From: Candidatus Gastranaerophilales bacterium
Lineage (GTDB): Bacteria > Cyanobacteriota > Vampirovibrionia > Gastranaerophilales > Gastranaerophilaceae
Direction: 5' to 3'
Assembly: GCA_944327275.1 (NCBI GenBank)
Contig: CALVHB010000040.1
Coordinates: 156,604-220,603 of the forward strand
Length of the DNA: 64,000 nt
Part shown: piece after piece, positions 50,975-59,471 of the stretch
Layout of the letters: the number at the start of each line of letters is the position of its first letter
Position numbering within the stretch: position 1 is the first letter of the stretch
Notes under the pieces: generated by a model
The model's database searches: none
What the model was told of the DNA's origin: nothing
What the model saw: only the letters and a program-made list of their open reading frames with translations
Translations under genes and position numbers: made by a program

Positions 50975-51361
50975 TTATTCCAATTCTTCTTTGTAATCTT
51001 CATATTCTAGTAGTTCAGCTTCTTCAGTTTCAACATCGCCTGTTGGTTCAATTTTTACTAACCAACCGTTTTCATAGCAATCTTCATTAAGGGTTTCCGG
51101 AGTGTCGACTAAAGAATCGTTTACTGCAATAATTTTCCCACTAATTGGCATATATATTTCAGATGCTGCTTTTACAGATTCGATGGTCGCAAAAGTTTCT
51201 CCTTTTTTGAATTCTGTATCATTTTCCGGTAATTCCAAAAATACGATATCTCCAAGTTGTTCAATCGCGTAATCTGTAAGTCCTACAGTGTATGTATTGT
51301 CACCATTGTTAACAATAAACTCGTGTGATTTTGAACATAGCATATTTTCAGGTATATTCAT
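50975..51361 (-). CDS. gcvH: Glycine cleavage system H protein
   Basis: Lipoyl carrier that shuttles the aminomethyl group between P, T and L proteins. 128 aa. Residues ~10-35 (SHEFIVNNGDNTYTVGLTDY) and AIEQLGDIVFLELPE are typical, and the lipoylated Lys is in FATIESVKAASEIYMPISGK (~residue 64). NEDCYENGWLVKIEP closes the domain. Three bases separate it from gcvPA and 18 from gcvT; clearly one operon. Confidence 0.96.
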   Translation of the reverse strand: MNIPENMLCSKSHEFIVNNGDNTYTVGLTDYAIEQLGDIVFLELPENDTEFKKGETFATIESVKAASEIYMPISGKIIAVNDSLVDTPETLNEDCYENGWLVKIEPTGDVETEEAELLEYEDYKEELE

Positions 51362-51379
51362 TTCTAATCTCCTTATATT

Positions 51380-52483
51380 CTAAAATTTGATTTTATTTCT
51401 TTTTTCCACAAAAGGTCTTTTTACGATAATCGCATCGTGTAACTTTTCTCTTATCATAACTTGAACCGTTGTACCTGTGCAAATTTCGTTATCATTGTTT
51501 ACATACGCAAGTGCGATATTGGCGCCTAAGATTGGAGATGGTGCTCCACTTGTAATGACGCCTACTTTTTCGTTGTTATAATATACATCATATTCATGTC
51601 TAGCAATTGATTTATCAAGCATTTTAAGTCCAACGAGTTTTTTTCTCCCACCGTTTTTCAACTGTTCAGTAATGACATCTTTTCCATTGTAATCAGATGT
51701 TTTATCCTTCGGGATAGACCAAGTAAGCCCTGCTTCAATAGGAGTTGTATCCTCGTTAAGATCATTTCCATAAAGATGCAATGCTGCTTCAAGGCGCAAA
51801 GTATCTCTTGCTCCAAGTCCGATAGGTTTAATTCCAAAAGTTTTTCCTTTTTCTAAAATTTCATCCCAAAGATATTCGGAGTGAGAATTTTCAACAAGAA
51901 TTTCATACCCATCTTCGCCAGTATAACCGGTCCTTGATACCAATACTTTAATTCCAGCTATTTTACTTGGTTTGATGGTAAAAGACTCTTGATTTGTTTC
52001 CAGACCTAATGTTCGCATCAAACTGTCAGCTTGAGGCCCTTGAACTGCTAATAAAGAGTAATTGTGGGACTGATTGTCTATTTTTATATCAAATTCTTTG
52101 CTGTTTCTTACCATCCAATTTAAGTCTTCATCAATTCTGGAAGCATTACAAATTACTAAATACTCTAAAATTCCAAGTCTGTATATTATTAAATCATCAA
52201 TTAACCCTCCTTTTTTATTTGTTAATTGACAGTATACAGCTTTTTCATAATTTAGTTTACTAATGTCTTGAGGAACAATTTTATTGAGGAATTCAACAGA
52301 ATCCTTTCCTGATACAAATACCTCTCCCATGTGAGAAACATCAAATAAACCTACTTTTTCCCTTACGGTTTTATGTTCCTCTATTATCGAAGTATATTGA
52401 ACCGGCATATGCCACCCTGCAAAATCAACCATTTTCGCTCCAAGTCCAATGTGTTTGTCATGCAGAAATGTTTCTTTAGTCAT
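51380..52483 (-). CDS. gcvT: Aminomethyltransferase (glycine cleavage system T protein)
   Basis: Transfers the methylene group from GcvH to tetrahydrofolate, releasing ammonia. 367 aa. Motifs: VDFAGWHMPVQYTSIIEEHK, VGLFDVSHMGEVFVSGKDSV, GGLIDDLIIYRLG, VSRTGYTGEDGYEILVENSH, IGLGARDTLRLEAALHLYGN and DTTPIEAGLTWSIPKDK. The catalytic Asp lies in the LGARDTLRLE segment region as in family members. First gene of gcvT-gcvH-gcvPA; AAGGGGGA precedes the ATG. The upstream region is short (69 bases to dnaJ). Confidence 0.95.
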   Translation of the reverse strand: MTKETFLHDKHIGLGAKMVDFAGWHMPVQYTSIIEEHKTVREKVGLFDVSHMGEVFVSGKDSVEFLNKIVPQDISKLNYEKAVYCQLTNKKGGLIDDLIIYRLGILEYLVICNASRIDEDLNWMVRNSKEFDIKIDNQSHNYSLLAVQGPQADSLMRTLGLETNQESFTIKPSKIAGIKVLVSRTGYTGEDGYEILVENSHSEYLWDEILEKGKTFGIKPIGLGARDTLRLEAALHLYGNDLNEDTTPIEAGLTWSIPKDKTSDYNGKDVITEQLKNGGRKKLVGLKMLDKSIARHEYDVYYNNEKVGVITSGAPSPILGANIALAYVNNDNEICTGTTVQVMIREKLHDAIIVKRPFVEKRNKIKF

Positions 52484-52552
52484 AAAAATATCCCCCTTTA
52501 TATAGGATTATTTTCTACGTAATGGGGGATAATGTCAATGTTTTATTGAGTT

Positions 52553-53596
52553 TTATAACTCTGCAATTTTTTTATAAAGTTCAATTTGTTTATCTGAAAT
52601 ATTTTTAGGAATAACAATTTTAATTTTTGCATTCAAATTCCCAAAACCACCACCTTTTTTAGGCAAGCCAAGATCTTTAAGTCTTAGTGATTGCCCTGAA
52701 GATGTTTTTGGAGGAATTTTAATATTTATTTTTCCATGTAAGGTTTCGATTTCTTTTTTTGTACCTAACACGGCTTCAGGAGGTGTAATTTCTATTTCTT
52801 TAGTTAAATCTGAACCGTTTACCTCATAATTGCTATCTTTTATATTTACAATCAGGTATAAATCACCTTTTCTACCGTATGAATCAGATTTGCCTTCGCC
52901 CTTAATTCTAATTTTTTGTCCTTCAGTTATATTTGGAGGTAGTTTAACTTTTATTGATTTTGGTTCAGACTTAAATCCTGTTCCACCACAAGCGCTACAA
53001 AAACCTCCGCCGGGAGGACACTGAGTACAGCGTTCTATATTGTTGAACTTAACCGTAATTGGTTTTTGTTCAAATACATCTTTTACTGTGACATTAAGAT
53101 TCATTGTAATATTAAGTTCTTCAGATTTAGGAGCCTGTTGTCTTGAGCGTCTGGAAGAAGTTTGTTGAGCTCCTCCAAAGTCAAATCCTCCGAAGTTCAT
53201 TCTTTGAGAATTTCCTGCAGCTCCTCCACCCATCATATCTCCGAATAAAGAGCTGAAAAAGTCTGAAAAGCCGCCTAAATCTTGACCGTTAAAATTGAAA
53301 CTTTGATAAGCTCCGCCTTGGCCTCCGCCAAATCCAAATTGTTCAAATCCTGGAGGTGGAGTGTAACTTTGTCCACCTTGCCAATTAGAACCTAAGCTAT
53401 CGTATCTTTGACGTTTTTGTTTGTCTCCGAGTACTTCGTAAGCTTCATTTATATCTTTAAATTTACTTTCAGCTTCTTTTGTTTTATTTACATCGGGGTG
53501 ATATTTTCTTGCTAATTTTCTATAAGCTGATTTAATTTCAGCTTCACTGGCATCTCTTTTAACACCTAGTATATCATAGTAATCTTTATATTCCAT
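52553..53596 (-). CDS. DnaJ/CbpA-type co-chaperone with a single zinc centre
   Basis: Stimulates DnaK ATPase and delivers substrates. 347 aa: J domain ~4-70 with [20 protein letters not shown] (HPD motif at ~34-36) and [12 protein letters not shown]; a Gly/Phe-rich linker ~75-150; two beta-sandwich substrate domains and a C-terminal dimerisation end. Between the beta domains lies [19 protein letters not shown], two CxxC pairs instead of the four of classical DnaJ, so it can bind only one zinc. It is intermediate between DnaJ and the zinc-free CbpA. No dnaK or grpE is adjacent. Confidence 0.85.
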   Translation of the reverse strand: MEYKDYYDILGVKRDASEAEIKSAYRKLARKYHPDVNKTKEAESKFKDINEAYEVLGDKQKRQRYDSLGSNWQGGQSYTPPPGFEQFGFGGGQGGAYQSFNFNGQDLGGFSDFFSSLFGDMMGGGAAGNSQRMNFGGFDFGGAQQTSSRRSRQQAPKSEELNITMNLNVTVKDVFEQKPITVKFNNIERCTQCPPGGGFCSACGGTGFKSEPKSIKVKLPPNITEGQKIRIKGEGKSDSYGRKGDLYLIVNIKDSNYEVNGSDLTKEIEITPPEAVLGTKKEIETLHGKINIKIPPKTSSGQSLRLKDLGLPKKGGGFGNLNAKIKIVIPKNISDKQIELYKKIAEL

Positions 53597-53709
53597 TTTA
53601 AGTATCTCCTAAGTATATGATAATATAAAAAATATAAAAACTTGAAATTATTAATTATTTTTTAATAGTGAGAATTTTATTAATAAAAAGTTTTGATTCA
53701 TGTGTATAA

Positions 53710-53725
53710 TGTAACGAATTGTGAA
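53710..53725 (+). promoter_or_regulatory. HLR1-like direct repeat upstream of the 181-aa protein gene
   Basis: AATGTAAC-GA-ATTGTGAA, 10-bp period, one mismatch. It lies 135 bases before the ATG at 53860 and 114 bases upstream of the divergent dnaJ start. Confidence 0.45.
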
Positions 53726-53859
53726 ATTAAACTTTTAAATACCTGAAAACCTCTTGTACTTAGAGAAATTGGTTTATTTTGTGTACATGCATATGTCAAA
53801 AACTTTACTGTTTTTGTTTTTATAAATATGTAGGTAGCAATAAATGAAACGGAATTATT

Positions 53860-54405
53860 ATGACAGTAGAAAGTGTGAAACCATTTAATGCAATTCATTA
53901 TACGACAAGTTATGGTGAAAATTGTACGGCGACTAAAAAAGATGGAATCGTTACTATACAGGGTGATAAAAACGGTATCCGTCAAATGCCATTGGAAGAA
54001 TTTATGGAATCTTTTATGAAAGATCAGTCAAAGAATACACTTGAACGTGTGCCACAAAAAGATACTGTAAGTTTTTCCGGAAAGAAGCATTCTAGATCTA
54101 ATAATTTAAATTCGGATATGAATATAAAAGTAAGTAATGGTTTTTTAGGGCTTGGTAAAAGAACAATAACTGGAGCTATTGCAGGCAAACCCGTTGAATT
54201 GAAATTGGATACAAATTTTTGGGGTAATGCAACTAAATTATCCGGCAATATCAACGGTAAGCCTGTAGACCTAAAACTTAAAGGTTACAATCTTGAAGGT
54301 AATTTGTCAGATGAGGACAGAAATTTGGTACCTTATTTGAGAATGTTAATGAATGACAAATTAAACTACGATAATCAAGCGGCAATGATGGCATTTTTAA
54401 TTTAA
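53860..54405 (+). CDS. Lineage-specific protein with x-S-F-S-G motif
   Basis: 181 aa, unrecognised. N-terminal ~65 residues are polar (IVTIQGDKNGIRQMPLEEFM) and lead to KDTVSFSGKKHSRS (~67-80). The C-terminal ~100 residues are beta-rich with an internal near-repeat (TGAIAGKPVELKLD and SGNINGKPVDLKLKG), suggesting a small beta-sheet domain with the G-x-P-V-[ED]-L-K-L unit twice. No signal peptide. A weak site (CGGAA) precedes the ATG. Followed after 15 bases by another small unknown gene with AAAGGAG, probably the same operon. Confidence 0.6.
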   Translation: MTVESVKPFNAIHYTTSYGENCTATKKDGIVTIQGDKNGIRQMPLEEFMESFMKDQSKNTLERVPQKDTVSFSGKKHSRSNNLNSDMNIKVSNGFLGLGKRTITGAIAGKPVELKLDTNFWGNATKLSGNINGKPVDLKLKGYNLEGNLSDEDRNLVPYLRMLMNDKLNYDNQAAMMAFLI

Positions 54406-54420
54406 TGAAAGGAGTTTAGA

Positions 54421-54666
54421 ATGATAACAGGTGCAGTAAGTGCTCAGTTTATAGGTAACGGCAGAGTTCAAATAAATGTTAGTGAAGCTGCCAATAATTC
54501 GAAAGGTGGTTCAGCGCAGATTATTGGGCGTGATATTGCATTATTTAATAGTGATAATGCTGCAATAAGTTATGCCAATCTTGTAAATCAAACAGGTGTT
54601 TTATTTGGACCTAGAGACAATAGAGAACTAGTAAAAGATGTATTTCAATTATCATCAAAAGAATAA
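54421..54666 (+). CDS. Small protein of unknown function
   Basis: 81 aa, strong ribosome-binding site (GAAAGGAG). Polar, Asn/Ser/Ala-rich: VSAQFIGNGRVQINVSEAAN, GSAQIIGRDIALFNSDNAAI, SYANLVNQTGVLFGPRDNRE. No signal peptide, membrane segment or known motif. Downstream gene of the 181-aa protein; ends in a bidirectional terminator shared with the ribosomal operon. Confidence 0.55.
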   Translation: MITGAVSAQFIGNGRVQINVSEAANNSKGGSAQIIGRDIALFNSDNAAISYANLVNQTGVLFGPRDNRELVKDVFQLSSKE

Positions 54667-54699
54667 AAAAAGCACCTCTTTTAAGAGGTGCTTTTTTTT
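54665..54699. terminator. Bidirectional terminator ending the rpsH-rplR transcript and the 81-aa gene
   Basis: Perfect stem AAAAAGCACCTCTT / AAGAGGTGCTTTTT with a 2-base centre and long T-runs on both strands. It shows that the ribosomal cluster stops after rplR. Confidence 0.94.
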
Positions 54700-54714
54700 G
54701 ATCTATTAGTAAAA

Positions 54715-55083
54715 CTAGAACATAAGTCCAGCTTCTCTAGCAGCATCTGCTAAAGCTGCAACACGACCATGGTATAAGAAACCGCCACGGTCAAATACAA
54801 CACATTCAACACCTGCTTTTTTAGCTTTTTTAGCAATTGCTTCACCAACTACTTTAGCAGCTTCGATGTTTCCACCGTGAGATAATTTTTCTTTCAAATC
54901 TTTATCATTTGAAGAAGCAGAAGCCAAAGTAACATGATTTACGTCATCAATTAATTGTGCGTAAATGTGTTTTGTACTTCTGTAAACAGCCAATCTAGGG
55001 AATTCAGCTGTTCCTGATAATTTTACTCTTATTGATTTGTGTCTTTTTTGAATTCTAGGTTTTCTAGCTTCTTGTTTAATCAT
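54715..55083 (-). CDS. rplR: 50S ribosomal protein L18
   Basis: Binds 5S rRNA in the central protuberance. 122 aa: basic N-terminus [20 protein letters not shown], then [40 protein letters not shown] and [20 protein letters not shown] to the conserved end REAGLMF. AAAAGGAG upstream. It is the last ribosomal gene before a strong terminator. rpsE, which normally follows, is absent here. Confidence 0.97.
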   Translation of the reverse strand: MIKQEARKPRIQKRHKSIRVKLSGTAEFPRLAVYRSTKHIYAQLIDDVNHVTLASASSNDKDLKEKLSHGGNIEAAKVVGEAIAKKAKKAGVECVVFDRGGFLYHGRVAALADAAREAGLMF

Positions 55084-55138
55084 TTTTTTCTCCTTTTACC
55101 CGAACCTTCTTGACAAATTACTCAAGGGTTCATTTGGG

Positions 55139-55468
55139 CTATGCTTTAGTATCTAATGTTAATTCTACTTTTGTTTTATCAATATACTGTTGTCCTAATG
55201 AATTATCAATATGCTTAAAAATATCATATAGTAATGAAGGACTATCAGTTGTGGAGATTATTCTTATACCTTTATCAGATAATTTATCATTTGTCGTTTT
55301 CTCAAAGAAATTTCCAGCTTTCACAACAATAGGTTCGAAAACATCAGGTTTTACATACCCTTTTTTTATAATATATTCATTTGCTTGTTTAGCTTTTTTT
55401 TCGATTGTTTCGTCTTTAGTTCCATGAGGAAAACGAATATCATAAATACCTGAAAAAGATATTTTCAT
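55139..55468 (-). CDS. Unknown protein inserted in the spc operon between rplF and rplR
   Basis: 109 aa, not a ribosomal protein I recognise. It begins MKISFSGIYDIRFPHGTKDE, the x-S-F-x-G motif shared with the other unknown proteins of the window, then a Lys-rich helix (TIEKKAKQANEYIIKKGYVK) and a mixed alpha/beta part (IRIISTTDSPSLLYDIFKHI, YIDKTKVELTLDTKA). AGGAGA upstream of the ATG, 22 bases after rplF and 55 before rplR, all on one strand and inside one transcript unit. Base composition is a little more AT-rich than the flanking ribosomal genes and lacks their codon bias. Confidence 0.7.
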   Translation of the reverse strand: MKISFSGIYDIRFPHGTKDETIEKKAKQANEYIIKKGYVKPDVFEPIVVKAGNFFEKTTNDKLSDKGIRIISTTDSPSLLYDIFKHIDNSLGQQYIDKTKVELTLDTKA

Positions 55469-55490
55469 TGAATTATTCTCCTAATGAGGT

Positions 55491-56030
55491 CTATTTTTTA
55501 CCAGCTTTACCAGCTTTACGTCTGATATATTCACCTTCGTATCTAATACCTTTTCCTTTGTATACTTCAGTAGGACGTTTAGATCTGATGAATGCTGCTA
55601 CGTCGCCAACTGTTTGTTTGTTAGTTCCTTTTACAGAAATTTTAGTGTTAGCTTCTACAGAAATTGTTATACCTTCAGGTGGTTCAACAACTACAGGGTG
55701 AGAATAACCTAAAGCTAAGTTTAAGTTTTTTCCTTCCATGTTAGCACGGTAACCAACACCTTGGATTTCTAATTTCTTTTCGAATAATTCTTTAACACCG
55801 TGTACAGCGTTAGCAACTAAAGTTCTTGAAAGTCCGTATAAAGCATCAGTTTCTCTGGATTCACCAACTTTTGAAAGTACAATGTGATTATCTTCAACTT
55901 TTACTTCGATTTCTGGGCGAACTTCAACAACTTCTGTCCCATGAGGTCCTTTTACAGTAACTGTATGACCTTCGATTTTTACTTCAACCCCTTGAGGGAT
56001 TTCTATAGGTTTTTTACCAATACGTGACAT
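55491..56030 (-). CDS. rplF: 50S ribosomal protein L6
   Basis: Large-subunit protein near the factor-binding site. 179 aa with two similar domains: SRIGKKPIEIPQGVEVKIEG, HTVTVKGPHGTEVVEVRPEI, then GVGYRANMEGKNLNLALGYS, HPVVVEPPEGITI and the signature FIRSKRPTEVYKGKGIRYEG. Strong AAAAGGAG. A hairpin TTGGTA/TACCAA lies just before the ribosome-binding site. Confidence 0.98.
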   Translation of the reverse strand: MSRIGKKPIEIPQGVEVKIEGHTVTVKGPHGTEVVEVRPEIEVKVEDNHIVLSKVGESRETDALYGLSRTLVANAVHGVKELFEKKLEIQGVGYRANMEGKNLNLALGYSHPVVVEPPEGITISVEANTKISVKGTNKQTVGDVAAFIRSKRPTEVYKGKGIRYEGEYIRRKAGKAGKK

Positions 56031-56139
56031 TTTAATTTCTCCTTTTGGTATATCTTGTACATTGTCTAAGCTTTTCTACCAATTGCACTTAAACATAAAT
56101 TTAATCACTGCAGTAAAAATCAGCGATTACACAGATTTT

Positions 56140-56538
56140 CTAGTATACGTAGCAAAGAACTTCGCCACCAATGTTTTCTTTACGAGCTTTTCTGTCTGTT
56201 AAAAGACCTTTGCTTGTAGAAACGATAGCAATACCCATACCACCTAATACTTTAGGTAAGTTTTTAGCTTTGCTGTAGTTTCTTAAACCTGGTTTTGAAA
56301 CTCTTTCTAATTTAGAAATAATAGGTTTGTTTTTAGCATCGTATTTTAAAGTAATTTCTAAAACTTTGAATTTTCCAACTTCTTTAACGTTATAGTCAGA
56401 AATGAATCCTTCTTCTTTTAAAAGTTTAGCTAATTGAACTTTTAATTTAGAAGATGGCATTTCAACTGATGCGTGAGAAACCATACTAGCGTTTCTGATT
56501 CTTGTTAGCATATCTGCTATTGGATCTGTCATTGACAT
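56140..56538 (-). CDS. rpsH: 30S ribosomal protein S8
   Basis: Binds the central domain of 16S rRNA and, in several bacteria, represses its own operon. 132 aa: [40 protein letters not shown], and the signature [20 protein letters not shown] with the end GGEVLCYVY. First gene of a separate rpsH-rplF-orf-rplR unit, preceded by a 309-base gap with a terminator for the upstream unit. Confidence 0.98.
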   Translation of the reverse strand: MSMTDPIADMLTRIRNASMVSHASVEMPSSKLKVQLAKLLKEEGFISDYNVKEVGKFKVLEITLKYDAKNKPIISKLERVSKPGLRNYSKAKNLPKVLGGMGIAIVSTSKGLLTDRKARKENIGGEVLCYVY

Positions 56539-56847
56539 AATCTTTTCCCTTTCGAGGACTTACCCACAGTTATAGGCAGTATCCTTTTTAACTATTACAC
56601 CACTTACTGAATTAATTGTTGCTTTATAAAAAAGCTTATTTCAGCAGTCTGGAACTGTAAAACCATAATATTACAAAAATCCTTATTTTACAATAGTAAA
56701 AGAATTATTATGCAAATTTGTAACAAAAATTTAATAAAGATAAAATTTAAGTAAGATATGAAAATAAATTTTTAAAAACAAAAAAAGACCGCATCCCCCG
56801 GTCTTTTGGTTTTTTTTAATATAGTTTTTAATTGTAAATAAAATAAC
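56539..56847 (-). promoter_or_regulatory. Interruption of the spc operon: terminator plus leader of rpsH
   Basis: 309 bases without a gene between rpsN and rpsH. Its upstream part holds a terminator (56775-56817). The rest is AT-rich and ends in a more GC-balanced segment (56545-56600) just before the ribosome-binding site GGGAAAAG. That segment contains the 11-mer AAGTCCTCGAA, which also occurs in the rplC leader. It is a candidate place for a promoter and for S8 autoregulation; I could not define the promoter. Confidence 0.45.
56775..56817 (-). terminator. Terminator after rpsN inside the ribosomal cluster
   Basis: On the minus strand: stem AAAAGACCG / CGGTCTTTT with a 7-base loop, followed by a T-run; a T-run also lies on the plus strand. 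Confidence 0.85.
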
Positions 56848-57054
56848 TTACCAGCTAGCTTTAGTTACACCAGGTAACAAGCCTTCGTGAGCCATTTTTC
56901 TTAAACAAATTCTGCAAAGACCAAAGTCTCTGTGGAATCCGTGAGGACGTCCGCAGATGCTGCATCTGTTGTGAAGTCTTACTGTAGGATATTTGCCAGC
57001 TGCAGCTAGTTTTGCTCTTTTTAGTTCTTTGTTTATCATCGCTTTTTTAGCCAT
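56848..57054 (-). CDS. rpsN: 30S ribosomal protein S14, zinc-binding type
   Basis: 68 aa. The zinc ribbon [20 protein letters not shown] (CxxC-x12-CxxC) marks the type Z form of uS14, followed by the conserved [17 protein letters not shown]. In cyanobacteria the longer zinc-free form is common, so the C+ form is worth noting. AAAGGAG upstream. Last gene of the rpsJ-rpsN part of the cluster, followed by a terminator. Confidence 0.97.
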   Translation of the reverse strand: MAKKAMINKELKRAKLAAAGKYPTVRLHNRCSICGRPHGFHRDFGLCRICLRKMAHEGLLPGVTKASW

Positions 57055-57113
57055 GAATTTCTCCTTTATTTTTTGTTATTGTTTGTATTTATCTTGCAAA
57101 TTTAGCAAAGCCA

Positions 57114-57674
57114 CTAAGCTTTCATTCCTTTAAAAGGCATTCCTAAAAGTTTTAGTAATTCACGAGCTTCTTCATCAGTTTCAGCTGTAGTAATTACAGA
57201 AACGTTCATACCTTTTACCAAATCAACTTCTTCATAAGTAATTTCTGGGAATAAAGCTTGTTCTTTTAATCCTAAAGTATAGTTTCCACGTCCGTCAAAA
57301 CTCTTAGGGCTGATACCTCTGAAGTCTCTGATACGAGGAAGTACTACACAAATAAGTTTTTGTAAGAAGTCGTACATTCTTTCTCCGCGCAATGTAACCA
57401 TTGCACCTACAGGCATTCCTTCTCTTAACTTATAAGATGCGATTGATTTTTTAGCTTTAGTAACTACGCATTTTTGGCCGGCAATTTTAGTCAATTGAGC
57501 TTCAATTGCTTCAGCTATTTTAGAGTTGTGAGAAGCTTCTCCAACACCCATGTTCAAAACGATTTTATGAAGTTTTGGAACTTGGTTAATATTTTTGTAT
57601 CCAAATTTTTCTTTTAATGCTGGAACTACTTCTTCTTGGTATTTTGCTTTTAAGCTTCTAGTTTTTGTTGTCAT
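57114..57674 (-). CDS. rplE: 50S ribosomal protein L5
   Basis: Binds 5S rRNA and contacts the P-site tRNA. 186 aa: [100 protein letters not shown] and [20 protein letters not shown]. All family signatures are present. A weak ribosome-binding site (AAGGAAA) precedes the ATG. Confidence 0.98.
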   Translation of the reverse strand: MTTKTRSLKAKYQEEVVPALKEKFGYKNINQVPKLHKIVLNMGVGEASHNSKIAEAIEAQLTKIAGQKCVVTKAKKSIASYKLREGMPVGAMVTLRGERMYDFLQKLICVVLPRIRDFRGISPKSFDGRGNYTLGLKEQALFPEITYEEVDLVKGMNVSVITTAETDEEARELLKLLGMPFKGMKA

Positions 57675-57730
57675 TTTCGTATTTCCTTAATTCTGCGATG
57701 CAAGAATATTATACTACAAAAGCAGTAATA

Positions 57731-58066
57731 TTATAATTTTGCATCTAATTGTTCACCACATTTTTTACAAACACGAACTTTTTTGCCGTCAACGACTTCG
57801 TGTTTGATCCTTGTCGGTTTTTCGCAAGCAGGGCAAATAACCATAACGTTAGAAGCATCTACCGGAGCTTCAACCTTGATTAAGCCACCTTGGATACCTG
57901 CCATTGGTTGAGGTTTTTGAGCTTTTGTAACCATGTTCAAACCTTCAACTGTAACTGTACCTTCAGCAACGTTAACCTTTTTTATGTTACCGTCTTTACC
58001 TTTATCTTTGCCTGCAATAATCATTACTCTGTCAGTATTTTTTACATGCAATTTTTTCTTTGTCAT
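57731..58066 (-). CDS. rplX: 50S ribosomal protein L24
   Basis: Assembly initiator of the large subunit. 111 aa: KOW motif DRVMIIAGKDKGKDGNIKKV near the N-terminus, EGLNMVTKAQKPQPMAGIQG in the middle, and a C-terminal extension with two CxxC pairs (VICPACEKPTRIKHE, VRVCKKCGEQ) that can bind zinc, as in many non-proteobacterial L24. Confidence 0.97.
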   Translation of the reverse strand: MTKKKLHVKNTDRVMIIAGKDKGKDGNIKKVNVAEGTVTVEGLNMVTKAQKPQPMAGIQGGLIKVEAPVDASNVMVICPACEKPTRIKHEVVDGKKVRVCKKCGEQLDAKL

Positions 58067-58107
58067 TTCATTATTCCTTTATGTTTTATTGGATTATCTA
58101 TCTTGCA

Positions 58108-58476
58108 CTAGATAACTTCAGGTGCAAGAGAAACGATTTTCATATAACCTTTGTCTCTCAATTCACGAGCGACAGGTCCGAAAACACGTGTTCCACGTGG
58201 GTTACCATCTTTGTTGATGATTACTGCTGCGTTTTCGTCAAATCTGATAACAGATCCGTCTGCACGTTTGATATCAGCTTTAGTTCTAACTACAACAGCT
58301 CTAACAACTTCAGATTTTTTTACAGGCATATTAGGGTTAGCATCTTTTACTGCTGCAACGATTTCATCGCCAACTGCAGCAAATTTTTTATTAGAACTTC
58401 CCATTACACGAATGCATAAAAGTTCTTTTGCACCTGTATTATCTGCTACTTCTAGTCTAGTTTCTTGTTGTATCAT
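58108..58476 (-). CDS. rplN: 50S ribosomal protein L14
   Basis: Part of the intersubunit bridge region. 122 aa: [80 protein letters not shown] and [20 protein letters not shown]. Complete and typical. AAAGGAAA precedes the ATG; rplX follows 42 bases downstream. Confidence 0.98.
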   Translation of the reverse strand: MIQQETRLEVADNTGAKELLCIRVMGSSNKKFAAVGDEIVAAVKDANPNMPVKKSEVVRAVVVRTKADIKRADGSVIRFDENAAVIINKDGNPRGTRVFGPVARELRDKGYMKIVSLAPEVI

Positions 58477-58559
58477 TTTTCTTTTCCTTTATATTTTAAA
58501 GAATATTTCCTAATTTAGTCCTCTCATTACTCAAAGGCAATGTATGACCTAAAGCTATA

Positions 58560-58805
58560 CTATCTAGCTTTTTCAACTACTTCAGCTAAAGTCCAACGTT
58601 TGTCACCTGAAATAGGTCTTGATTCAACGATTCTTACGATATCGCCTTCATTACAAATGTTTCCTTCATCGTGAGCTTTGTAGTTTTTATTTGATTCAAT
58701 AATTTTTTTGTATTTTGGGTGTGGTTCGTAATCTGCCACTTTTACAACGATAGTTTTGTCCATTTTGTTGCTGATTACAACACCTTGTTTTTCTTTCTTA
58801 GGCAT
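58560..58805 (-). CDS. rpsQ: 30S ribosomal protein S17
   Basis: Early-assembling small-subunit protein of the OB fold. 81 aa: [40 protein letters not shown] and the signature [20 protein letters not shown]. It overlaps rpmC by 8 bases, implying coupled translation. Confidence 0.97.
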   Translation of the reverse strand: MPKKEKQGVVISNKMDKTIVVKVADYEPHPKYKKIIESNKNYKAHDEGNICNEGDIVRIVESRPISGDKRWTLAEVVEKAR

Positions 58806-58995
58806 GTTGTACCTCTTTTTCTTTTATTACAGTTTTCGCTTGAGCTATAAGTCTTTTTGTTTTAGAAATCAACGCTGTGTTTTCTAATTTGTGAGTAGAA
58901 AGTTGTAATTTGTAGTTAAACAAATCTTTTTTCCAATCAACTATTGCACTTTGCAGCTCTTCTACTGTTTTTTTTCGTTTTTTTTCTAATTTCAT
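58798..58995 (-). CDS. rpmC: 50S ribosomal protein L29
   Basis: Small helical protein at the exit tunnel. 65 aa: [20 protein letters not shown] and the conserved [26 protein letters not shown] before the ATG. The usual rplP-rpmC-rpsQ order is kept. Confidence 0.95.
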   Translation of the reverse strand: MKLEKKRKKTVEELQSAIVDWKKDLFNYKLQLSTHKLENTALISKTKRLIAQAKTVIKEKEVQHA

Positions 58996-59006
58996 TTTAT
59001 AATTCC

Positions 59007-59429
59007 TTATTTAGTTTCCAATTTTGCTTTTTCTACAACTTTAACTTTAATAGGTAATTTTTGAGCAGCTAGTTCTAAAGCATGAACAGCTACATTTCTA
59101 TCAAAGTAATCAAGTTCGAATAGAATTCTGTTTGGTTTTACTACTGCTACCCAATATTCCAAGTTACCTTTACCTGAACCCATACGAGTTTCAGCAGGTT
59201 TTGCAGTAATTGGTTTATCAGGGAATATTTTAATCCAAACGTTACCGCCACGTTTGATTTCACGAGTCATTGCACGACGTGCAGCCTCGATTTGTCTGCT
59301 GGTAATCCAACCAGGTTCAACAGCTTGAAGTGCATATCCGCCAAATTCCAGTTTAGTACCTCTGGTTTCAGTACCCTTCATTCTGCCTTTCATCATTTTG
59401 CGGTATTTAGTTTTTTTAGGCTGTAACAT
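59007..59429 (-). CDS. rplP: 50S ribosomal protein L16
   Basis: Located near the A-site and peptidyl transferase centre. 140 aa: [80 protein letters not shown] and [20 protein letters not shown]. All signatures present. 42 bases separate it from rpsC upstream and 11 from rpmC downstream. Confidence 0.98.
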   Translation of the reverse strand: MLQPKKTKYRKMMKGRMKGTETRGTKLEFGGYALQAVEPGWITSRQIEAARRAMTREIKRGGNVWIKIFPDKPITAKPAETRMGSGKGNLEYWVAVVKPNRILFELDYFDRNVAVHALELAAQKLPIKVKVVEKAKLETK

Positions 59430-59471
59430 TTTATTTACTCCATTTACTTATTTTTCTTACGTCATTGAAGC

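Noticed and set aside
56560..56640. tRNA-like stretch on the minus strand upstream of rpsH (D-arm-like GTGGTGTAATAG, CTGCCTATAAC)
   Set aside because: The anticodon stem and T-arm do not pair and there is no matching acceptor stem, so I do not call a tRNA; it may be a relic or chance.
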